From an uncultured Methanobrevibacter sp. (lineage in GTDB: Archaea; Methanobacteriota; Methanobacteria; Methanobacteriales; Methanobacteriaceae), in the NCBI GenBank assembly GCA_902783085.1, contig CACZPT010000066.1, forward strand, positions 1-19,760: a DNA stretch of 19,760 nt. Direction: 5' to 3'. Positions within the stretch are counted from its first letter, which is position 1; every line of letters starts with the position of its first letter. Below the pieces are notes generated by a model that saw nothing but the letters and a program-made list of their open reading frames with translations, made no database searches and had not been told where the DNA came from. This document shows positions 6,888-13,880 of the stretch, piece after piece. A program made the position numbers and the translations under genes.

Positions 6888-9196
6888 GATATAGTAATTT
6901 TATTGGAAGTTGATGCACCGTTACTGTACATTGATGTTATAATGTATTCTCCAGCCATTAAATTGATGTTTAAACGAGCAATACCTGAAGCATCTGTTGT
7001 TCTATTATAGAAAACACCGTTGATGTTGAAAGTAATATTTTGACCAGCACACGGTTTACCCTGACCATCAATGAGTTTTGCTTTAAACTGGCTTCCATCT
7101 AAATACGTCATTCTCATATCACTTGCTGTTAAAATAGGCAATACGATAATAGTATATGACATCATTAATCCGGTATTCGAATCGGTTGCAGTCAGTATAT
7201 ATTTGCCCGGATCTAATTTGATATTCAGCATAGCTATACCATTTTGATTAGTTGTACGATGATAAAATACTCCGTTGATGTTCATGGTAATGACTTTGCC
7301 GGCAACTGGATTTTCTTGTCCGTCAACCAATTTGATACGGAACTTGGAGTCGTTCATGTAGTGTTTTACCAGGTTTTCAGATATCAATGTGGGTAATACA
7401 TCAATTGCATTCCTAACGCTTGCTCCACCATAATAAGTTCCTATATTATAATTGCGTGGATTAAGGTTAATATTTATTTTAACCAAACCGTTTTCACCGA
7501 CTACACGATTATATAATACACCACAAACATTGAAAGTAACCACAGCCCCTTTAGGCGCGTATTTTCCCTCACCGTCTGTGATAGTTGCATAGAATTGTGT
7601 TCCATTCCTAAACACTTTAACAATATCCGTTGTCTTAATGATAGTCTCAGTGGAGTGGTCTCCCTGCACTACAGGAACAATGCTGAATTTTGATGCATCA
7701 AGATTCAAATCCCTTGGAGGCACCCCATTTAGAATAATTTGACGTATTTCATGGCCTGTTTCAAATGCTTTAGCCATCATATCATTACAGTATGAAGTGA
7801 TATAATTTGCCCTGCTGTTTTTATCACCCATTTTTGCTGCTGCTTTGAGTACTTTGCTCATTCCAATATACATATTGCTTTCGGCTTTATACCAAAAATC
7901 TTGCACTGGCTTACCGTAAATTTTGTGGTTGTTTGGTCCCGAACAGCGAGAGCAAATATTCTTAAAGAGATAATATGGATAATTTATATCAAACACGTTT
8001 TTATCCCTTGCAGGCTGATTAGCTCCATAAGCCCCACCAACATATATACAATCATTGGATACAGGTACAAACACTCCATAGACTTGCGGACCGCTACTGA
8101 CCCAGCTAATACATGACATTTCTGCAGGAAGATTTGGGAACACCTGTATCATATGAGCGCTTAGTGCAGTATCAGTTCCAATTACTCTAATACCGCTTTT
8201 ACCAGTTTCATCAGGAGAATATTGTGTCCCTTCAAATTTATTACGCATAAGCTGAGAGACGTCCTGTAGTGAAACCTTCCTATCTGGTGCAAAGCATAGT
8301 GGATACATAGCATTATGATTATATTCAGCACTGAATTTTGAAGGAGCTAAAATATGGTGTCCAATCCAAGTCCTCCTGTGCGAATAATCTGTAGTCATCC
8401 GCTTTCCAGAATATGTATGGAACAAATTAATCTCATTATTCTTACCATGTACAGCAAAACCCCTTTCTTCTGCAAGACTAAATAATCTTTTAGATATAAT
8501 GTAGTCCTCATAGTCTGATAAGTACTCTAAAGAAAATTCATTACCGAAGACTGCTACTTTGTCCCTTGGCAATTTCACTGCAGCATACTGATGTCCAGTA
8601 TACATCTCAATATACCATGCTTCTTTCTGATCGACAATGAAAGCAATGTTGGATTCACTACTACCATACCTATCAATGATTCCACAAAGAACATTTACAC
8701 CTTCTCTTGCAGTTCCGCTCTGACAAATCACAAGGTCTACTGCAGCATCTTCACAAATCCCACGACTTGTTAAGGGATCTGCTCTCAAAGCGGCGCTATT
8801 TGAATATGCTGTAACAGACATGGTCATGGCCACTCCTTTATTATTAGTGGCGGCAGCTGCATCATGAGAATAACCTGTGGCTGCTACCGTACTATCCATA
8901 TATGGTGTCGAAGTGTATTGATAAGTGTTTGCTGGAATTTCCGTTCTTACAGATCCATACTCATTTACAGGCATGACCCGACCAGGCTGATTTTCCACCG
9001 CCGGAGTCACTGTAATGTGATTTCCCCAAACTGCAGGATAGTCATTTGATCTTGCAACAATTGCTGAACCGTCATCGCTTGCATCCGAACCTACATATAC
9101 AGCAGTACATGCTGTGCATGCCTGCATAGTGCACAATATCAGTGCACATAAAACTAAAATCATCGATTTTTTTGAAAAATATTTTAATTTCATCAT
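6881..9196 (-). CDS. Secreted peptidase C69 (dipeptidase) family protein with three C-terminal Ig-like modules
   Basis: The protein has 771 residues. A basic start and hydrophobic core (residues 1-26) form a signal peptide. Directly after it comes the C69 signature: C30-T-A-V-Y-V-G-S-D-A-S-D-D-G-S...A-R-S-N-D, where the Cys is the N-terminal nucleophile of this Ntn-hydrolase family. The catalytic region runs to about 490. Three modules of about 84 residues follow (518-602, 603-687, 688-771), each with a core like FNINGVFYNRTT and LNINL..G.YI. They are the same type as in the adjacent CAP protein. The family cleaves dipeptides or small amide bonds; the substrate here is unknown, and cell-wall peptides are only a guess. 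The start has two adjacent ATGs behind GGGAT, and 21 bases separate it from the upstream gene, so the two are probably co-transcribed. Base composition is clearly more GC-rich (about 42% in sampled lines) than its neighbours. Confidence 0.85.
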   Translation of the reverse strand: MMKLKYFSKKSMILVLCALILCTMQACTACTAVYVGSDASDDGSAIVARSNDYPAVWGNHITVTPAVENQPGRVMPVNEYGSVRTEIPANTYQYTSTPYMDSTVAATGYSHDAAAATNNKGVAMTMSVTAYSNSAALRADPLTSRGICEDAAVDLVICQSGTAREGVNVLCGIIDRYGSSESNIAFIVDQKEAWYIEMYTGHQYAAVKLPRDKVAVFGNEFSLEYLSDYEDYIISKRLFSLAEERGFAVHGKNNEINLFHTYSGKRMTTDYSHRRTWIGHHILAPSKFSAEYNHNAMYPLCFAPDRKVSLQDVSQLMRNKFEGTQYSPDETGKSGIRVIGTDTALSAHMIQVFPNLPAEMSCISWVSSGPQVYGVFVPVSNDCIYVGGAYGANQPARDKNVFDINYPYYLFKNICSRCSGPNNHKIYGKPVQDFWYKAESNMYIGMSKVLKAAAKMGDKNSRANYITSYCNDMMAKAFETGHEIRQIILNGVPPRDLNLDASKFSIVPVVQGDHSTETIIKTTDIVKVFRNGTQFYATITDGEGKYAPKGAVVTFNVCGVLYNRVVGENGLVKININLNPRNYNIGTYYGGASVRNAIDVLPTLISENLVKHYMNDSKFRIKLVDGQENPVAGKVITMNINGVFYHRTTNQNGIAMLNIKLDPGKYILTATDSNTGLMMSYTIIVLPILTASDMRMTYLDGSQFKAKLIDGQGKPCAGQNITFNINGVFYNRTTDASGIARLNINLMAGEYIITSMYSNGASTSNKITISS
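6884..7645 (-). repeat. Three tandem Ig-like modules in the C69 protein
   Basis: Each module is about 84 codons. Landmarks per copy are a start like (D/N)(I/L/M)xKxxxxGSxF, a central FN(I/V)(N/C)GV(F/L)Y and LNI(N/K)L, and an end in V/ILP or the C-terminus. The last copy is by far the closest to the last module of the neighbouring CAP gene; a 28-base stretch (6921-6948 against 9267-9294) is identical. Confidence 0.75.
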
Positions 9197-9217
9197 AATT
9201 ATCCCAAATTCAAATAA

Positions 9218-12200
9218 TTAATTTAATCTCAACTTAATAGTAACATTATTAGAAATACTTGCACCATTACTGTACATTGATGTTATAATGTATTTTCCAG
9301 GCATTAAATTAATATTGAGCATAGCAATACCATTATCATTTGTCATTCTATCATAGAAAACACCATTGATATTAAATGTAATGAGTTGATTTGCTAATAC
9401 ATTTCCCTGACCATCTACTAATTTAGCTTCAAATTTAGATCCATCCCTATAATACATATTTAAATTATTAGCAGATAAAACTGGTAATACTTTAATTGTG
9501 TTGGATACCATTAAATTATTATACATTACGGTTATAATATATGTGTTAGGGTCTAAATTAATATTTAATCTAACATAACCTAATTCATTAGTGGTTCTAG
9601 TGTAGAATACACCATTAATATTGAATGATACACTGACACCAGCACCAACAGCAGTTCCGTCATCCTTTAATATTTTAACCCAATATTGAGTACCATTCTT
9701 ATAATACTTAGTTAAATCATAGTTTTCAACAATAGAAGGCAATACTGTAATATTATTTGAATGCTGTTCATTGGAACTTGGATTTGTAGCTGTGATGAGG
9801 TATGTTCCAGGGTTTAAATTAATATTTAAACGAGCAACACCATTTTCATTTGTATATCTAGTGTAAAATACCCCATTAATATTAAATCCAACAGCAGTGT
9901 TTTTCAACAAATTACCTTTAGTATCAAGGAATGTTGCATAATATTGAGTACCATTACGGAAAATCTTAGTAACATCCCTAGCAGAAATAGTGGATTTAAT
10001 AGTGACTTTGGAAGATACAGTATAATCTTTATATTGACTTAAAACATCATATTCACCACTGTCTAAGTTGATAGCCATGGAAGCCTCACCATTACTATTA
10101 GTAGTTCTAATGTATGTTTGACCGTTAATTGTGATAGTTACATTTTCATCAGCTACTGCCTTGTTGGCTTTATCTTTTAAAGTTACAATAAATCTTTCAG
10201 AACCGCCATAATATTTAGTTAAATCATTAGCTTCAATAGTGTATGTTGATGAAATATCAAAACAAATATCTTCAGCATTTGTCTTATTGTAATAATTATT
10301 TCCATTATATGTTGTTTTAACAGTATATGACCCTTCACTCAGTGAATATAATGTTTTTGTTGCTTTTCCATCTTTAACATTTACTTCATAGTTTTCACCA
10401 TTGACATTAAATGTTACATTACCTGTTACATTACTTGGATTAAGTGTAGTTGTTAAAGTAACATCATTTTTATTTTTTTCAACAGTTGTTGAAATTATTG
10501 GGATTTTTTTAGTTACTGGATTTTCAACAATTAATTCACCGTTAATTACAGTCAAATCGGTTGCATAATCACTAGAAATATCACCTGTTACTTTATATAC
10601 CCCACAATCTAAATTACATGTATAATAATATCCATCTTCATAATAGGACGAATTTTCATCAATTAATGTGTTTTCTTTATAAATTTTAAATTGAATTTTA
10701 TCCATACGAATAATATTTCCATTATCATCTTTTATAGTGCCTATTTCAATTGTTTCTCCTTTTTCAACTTGTTGTTGTGAAAATACTAAATATATTGGTG
10801 ATGTTATTGGATTTTCACTATTGAACCAAATATCATAGGGATTAACTCCCCGCATGGTATTATTATTTAAATAAATAGATACATCATCTATTTGCGCTAA
10901 AGATACGTAATAAATAAAATCAACTTTATCATTTCCAATAAAATTTGAGTCAGTAATGTGAATATCGCCGTATTCTAAATATATTGCACCACCATATTCG
11001 CTAGCAGTATTGTTAATGAAAGTAGAATTATAAACAGAACCTGCATCATAGGAATTTATTGCACCACCATATTCGCTAGCACTGTTATTAATAAAAGTAC
11101 AATTATAAACAGAAGCAATATCACGTATTGCACCACCATGACCAGCCGTGTTATTAATAAAAGTACAATTATATGCAGAATCAATCCAATATATTGCACC
11201 ACCATGCTCTGCTTTGTTATTGATGAAAGTACAATTATAAATAGAATTAACACAATATATTGCTCCAGCATAGTCACTGGCAGTGTTATTAATGAAAGTA
11301 CAGTTATAAACAGAACCAATGTTACGTATTGCACCACCATAATCCGCAGTATTGTTAATAAAAGTACAATTCACAACAGAACAGGCATCAATACATTCAA
11401 AATAATATATTGCACCACCATCCCCATATGCGTTACTATTAATGAAATTTATATTTTTTAGATTAACCTCTGAATTTATATTGAATATTCTTGCTTGTTG
11501 TGTTCCATCAATCGTGTGGCATTGACCATCAATTGTAATTTCTTTATTAATTTCAATACCTTCGATTAAATTATTATCAGTATTCTTATTATATGCATAA
11601 TCTCTTTCTAATTTAATCACTGCATTTTCACTACTCTGTATTAAATTATTTAAATCCGTGAATGTTCCAGTGGAATTATCTGTTGGAGTTGGATTAATTG
11701 GATTAATTTGTGTAACATTGATAGTAGCTATTTGATTAACGGTATAATAATTACTATCTCCACCATATGAAAGGATTGCTTCGTGTGTTCCTGTGCTTAA
11801 ATCATTGGCAGTAATTGTTGCTTTACCGTTAGATAAAGTTTTACTATCGATTATATTACCATCAATTTTTACAATAAAATTACCTGTTGCATTGTTAGGT
11901 AATTGGATATTGAATTCAGGTTTTAGTGTATTGTTTTTAATTGTGAATGCATTTTCAGGATTGATTTTAGTTAATACTTCAGCATTATTTTTTCCTCCGA
12001 AATCTTGTGCCCAGTAGATTACACCATTTAATTTGTATCCTGCAACACCTACACTGTTAAAGTTAGGATTAAGCATGTTTCTTCTGTGTCCTTGTCCAGA
12101 ATAAGGGTCTTCAGTTTCTTTCCACGCTTCTGTGACTTGATTCCATGTTCTTTGCCCCCATGCAATATTTTCACCTTTAGCCCAATATCCATCAGGAAAA

Positions 12201-12670
12201 GCCGTCCAACAGGAACTACCATCTGGACGAGTATGACTATATTTTGTTGCAAGTTCTTTAGCACGGATTTTTGCTGTTTCTTCAAGAGCAGTATCTCTTA
12301 CTAATGGTTTAAGCTGATTGGTATCGTTAGTATTGAAAACTGTTCTTGTTGTATCATCATTGTTCCATTGCCATACGCCGTTTTCTGTTCTAAATGCATT
12401 AAGACGTTCATAACCTTCTGATGCATCAATAAATTCGCCTTCATCACTTGTTAAATTATCTATACCATAATTTTCATAAGATGATAAATTATCATTCACA
12501 TCAATATTTTCATCTGCAGATAAAATATTATCCACATTAACATTATTACTGGTTGATAAAATCGTATTATCAACATTTTCTGTATTTGTTTGGTTTATAT
12601 CACTAGCTGATACACAGGATAATGATATGAGAAATATTAAACAAATTAGGATTAATATTTTATTTTTCAT
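9218..12670 (-). CDS. Large secreted CAP/SCP-domain adhesin-like protein with beta-helix and Ig-like repeats
   Basis: Residues are numbered from the upstream ATG at 12685; the preferred start is M6 at 12670, because GGGGG lies 8 bases before it while the first ATG has none at proper spacing. A signal peptide (about 6-28) is followed by an acidic Asn-rich linker. Next comes a CAP/SCP domain (about 92-235) with H151, GENIAWG (171-177) and GHRRNMLNPNF (199-209). An Ig-like domain (about 245-325) follows. A beta-helix (about 375-625) has repeated NCTFINNTA..GGAIY units. The C-terminus has a Big-type domain (about 733-812) and four Ig-like modules (816-898, 899-983, 984-1067, 1068-1152). CAP domains in microbes are linked to surface and host interaction, but their activity is mostly unknown. 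No transmembrane anchor or pseudomurein-binding repeat is seen. It is the first gene of an operon with the C69 peptidase. It could act in adhesion, wall modification or both. Confidence 0.88.
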   Translation of the reverse strand: MKNKILILICLIFLISLSCVSASDINQTNTENVDNTILSTSNNVNVDNILSADENIDVNDNLSSYENYGIDNLTSDEGEFIDASEGYERLNAFRTENGVWQWNNDDTTRTVFNTNDTNQLKPLVRDTALEETAKIRAKELATKYSHTRPDGSSCWTAFPDGYWAKGENIAWGQRTWNQVTEAWKETEDPYSGQGHRRNMLNPNFNSVGVAGYKLNGVIYWAQDFGGKNNAEVLTKINPENAFTIKNNTLKPEFNIQLPNNATGNFIVKIDGNIIDSKTLSNGKATITANDLSTGTHEAILSYGGDSNYYTVNQIATINVTQINPINPTPTDNSTGTFTDLNNLIQSSENAVIKLERDYAYNKNTDNNLIEGIEINKEITIDGQCHTIDGTQQARIFNINSEVNLKNINFINSNAYGDGGAIYYFECIDACSVVNCTFINNTADYGGAIRNIGSVYNCTFINNTASDYAGAIYCVNSIYNCTFINNKAEHGGAIYWIDSAYNCTFINNTAGHGGAIRDIASVYNCTFINNSASEYGGAINSYDAGSVYNSTFINNTASEYGGAIYLEYGDIHITDSNFIGNDKVDFIYYVSLAQIDDVSIYLNNNTMRGVNPYDIWFNSENPITSPIYLVFSQQQVEKGETIEIGTIKDDNGNIIRMDKIQFKIYKENTLIDENSSYYEDGYYYTCNLDCGVYKVTGDISSDYATDLTVINGELIVENPVTKKIPIISTTVEKNKNDVTLTTTLNPSNVTGNVTFNVNGENYEVNVKDGKATKTLYSLSEGSYTVKTTYNGNNYYNKTNAEDICFDISSTYTIEANDLTKYYGGSERFIVTLKDKANKAVADENVTITINGQTYIRTTNSNGEASMAINLDSGEYDVLSQYKDYTVSSKVTIKSTISARDVTKIFRNGTQYYATFLDTKGNLLKNTAVGFNINGVFYTRYTNENGVARLNINLNPGTYLITATNPSSNEQHSNNITVLPSIVENYDLTKYYKNGTQYWVKILKDDGTAVGAGVSVSFNINGVFYTRTTNELGYVRLNINLDPNTYIITVMYNNLMVSNTIKVLPVLSANNLNMYYRDGSKFEAKLVDGQGNVLANQLITFNINGVFYDRMTNDNGIAMLNINLMPGKYIITSMYSNGASISNNVTIKLRLN
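9230..10240 (-). repeat. Four tandem Ig-like modules at the C-terminus of the CAP protein
   Basis: There are four copies of about 84 codons. Three of them share the central FNINGVFYxR core followed by LNINL and a VLP or SN ending. The first copy is more diverged (ITINGQTYIR). The fourth copy closely matches the last module of the downstream C69 gene in both protein and DNA, which suggests module exchange between the two genes. Confidence 0.75.
10976..11452 (-). repeat. In-frame tandem repeats coding for a beta-helix
   Basis: Six to seven imperfect units with a period of 66-75 bases (22-25 codons) encode variants of YNCTFINNTASEYGGAIY. On the plus strand the copies are visible as recurring TTATTAATGAAAGTAC and ATTGCACCACCAT blocks. 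All spacings seen are multiples of three, so gain or loss of units would keep the frame. Confidence 0.8.
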
Positions 12671-12725
12671 TTTAAAAACCCCCATCCCAATATATTAAAT
12701 ATTTATGCTTTAATTCATATTTAAA
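12668..12725 (-). promoter_or_regulatory. Likely promoter and ribosome binding site of the CAP-C69 operon
   Basis: On the minus strand a TATA-like TTTAAATATG (12716-12725) lies about 51 bases before the ATG at 12670, giving an expected leader of about 26 bases. The leader contains GGGATGGGGG, whose second G-run (12679-12683) is 8 bases before that ATG. This spacing is the main reason for choosing 12670 over 12685 as the start. Confidence 0.4.
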
Positions 12726-13430
12726 GATTAATATTTTAATTATGGCTTCTTTAGTGAAATATACATTGGGAATAGATAAAACAAAAAAATTAGACAATGA
12801 ATAATTATTCAAAAATATTTCCTGACTTTAATCAAATAAACTGTATGAAAAATATTAACCTCATCAATATAACAACGTTATTTCTAAAAATGTTTTCTTT
12901 TATATTATGCAATTAACTTTCAAAAATAGTTAATTTTATACCAAATAGTAAAAAATCACATAATAAGTTAATAAATCCATCTCATTAAAATATCATTAGC
13001 TATTGAGATTATTAAAAATATAGAAAAATATCAACTATTTTTATTGGACTCCAATTAATTAATTATAGTATATATTCCATGTAATAATAATGATTTTGTT
13101 ATTGTGCCATACAATTGTCTGACAGATCACTACAAAAACATGATGAAAAATTTCATCAGCATGACAAAGTCCAACAGATTACTACAAAAATGTTATGAAA
13201 ATTACGATGTGAAATACAATCGAATACTTCTTTTTTGGGCAATTTGATGACCTCAAATGATATTAAAATAATACATGATAAAAAATCATGACTCCCACAT
13301 TAGAATAGATTAAATAAATTTAATAAATATTCATCTGAAGTTAGGCAACGAAAATAATAAAAAGACTTGAGATAACTATAGTATATGGTATTTATTCCAT
13401 TTTAAATCATTAGAATCTCGTGAACTGATG
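12726..13430. other. AT-rich gene-poor stretch with short repeats
   Basis: No convincing gene is visible on either strand; the longest frames are about 60 codons and resemble nothing I know. It contains an imperfect direct repeat of about 33 bases (13117-13149 and 13169-13201, both with ACAGAT.ACTACAAAAA). Between the copies is an inverted repeat TGATGAAA-aa-TTTCATCA (13141-13158). A second hairpin, CATGAT-aaaaa-ATCATG, lies at 13274-13290. Such leftovers would fit decayed mobile DNA, but that is inference. Confidence 0.4.
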
Positions 13431-13468
13431 AGTATTCATAAAAAAGGAAGATATATTAGGGAAATAAT

Positions 13469-13785
13469 CATTATGGGAAAAAACATTCAGAAAAGTCTCG
13501 TGTTAAACTGAGTAAATCTCGTACTGGTAAAAGGAAATCATAAATAAATATTTCCCTAAACCAAACAAAGACGATGTACATCAAGATAGATGGATTTTAA
13601 CTGACTCAAACACTGGTAAAAAGTTAAATAAGATGTCTTGGACTAAGATTGAAAGACATACTATGGTAAAACATGATTATTCACCTTTAGATAAAAGTAA
13701 ATCAGATTATTTCTTTAAAAGAAGATTATCAACGACGAGTATTTTCAGATAAAGGTCTATTTGAGTTGGATATCTTGAAGGGGAC
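13469..13785 (+). pseudogene. Remnant of a group II intron reverse transcriptase/maturase C-terminus
   Basis: Conceptual translation across three frames gives pieces in the order expected for the maturase (domain X) and following region of group II intron-encoded proteins. They are HYGKKHSEKSRVK (from 13469), then after a frame change INKYFPKPNKDD, DRWILTDSNTGKK and MSWTKIERHTMVKHDYSPLD...DYFFKRR (13561-13725), then after another frame change QRRVFSDKGLFEL and KGTCQV (from 13730). The landmarks KYF...RWI, W.KI.RH..VK...SP.D....Y...R and KG.C.V are typical of intact proteins such as LtrA relatives. A frame change near 13540 (probably a small deletion) and another near 13727, together with in-frame stops, make it non-functional. 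The reverse-transcriptase palm domain is absent from the window. It lies alone in the gap between the CAP operon and the Mur-ligase genes, as a relic of a former insertion. Confidence 0.65.
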
Positions 13786-13834
13786 ATGTCAGGTTCTCGG
13801 GAGAGTGCGGACGAGAAATCGTCCAATCTTATCC
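13779..13834 (+). other. GC-rich island with overlapping inverted repeats
   Basis: Bases 13779-13824 are 27/46 G+C by hand count in a region otherwise near 30% or less. GGACGA-GAAA-TCGTCC (13809-13824) is a perfect 6-bp stem with a GNRA tetraloop. It can be extended imperfectly (13799-13834). TTCTCG (13794-13799) can instead pair with CGAGAA (13812-13817), which would exclude the first hairpin. GACATGTC (13783-13790) is a palindrome. It could be a small structured RNA, a remnant of the intron ribozyme 3' domain, or decayed coding sequence. It does not match the domain V consensus as I know it (no AGC triad). Confidence 0.35.
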
Positions 13835-13880
13835 AACACTTATTATTCTAATACTTAATGTTTTTATCATTTTTAAATTA

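Noticed and set aside
6694..6918. Possible small minus-strand gene between the convergent genes
   Set aside because: It runs into the end of the C69 gene in another frame, lacks a ribosome binding site and is AT-driven low complexity.
11056..11461. Long open frames on both strands opposite the CAP gene beta-helix repeats
   Set aside because: They arise from the tandem repeats, which repeat the same open pattern in every frame; their translations are low-complexity and have no start signals.
13117..13201. CRISPR-like repeats
   Set aside because: Only two imperfect copies; no regular spacer series and no cas genes.
13059..13249. Open plus-strand frame of about 62 codons in the gene-poor stretch
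   Set aside because: No good start or ribosome binding site and no recognisable family; such lengths are expected by chance in this AT-rich DNA.
13779..13834. tRNA gene or group II domain V
   Set aside because: No acceptor stem, anticodon arm or CCA-side pattern for a tRNA. The hairpin lacks the AGC triad and the two-base bulge arrangement of domain V, so I list it only as a structure-prone island.
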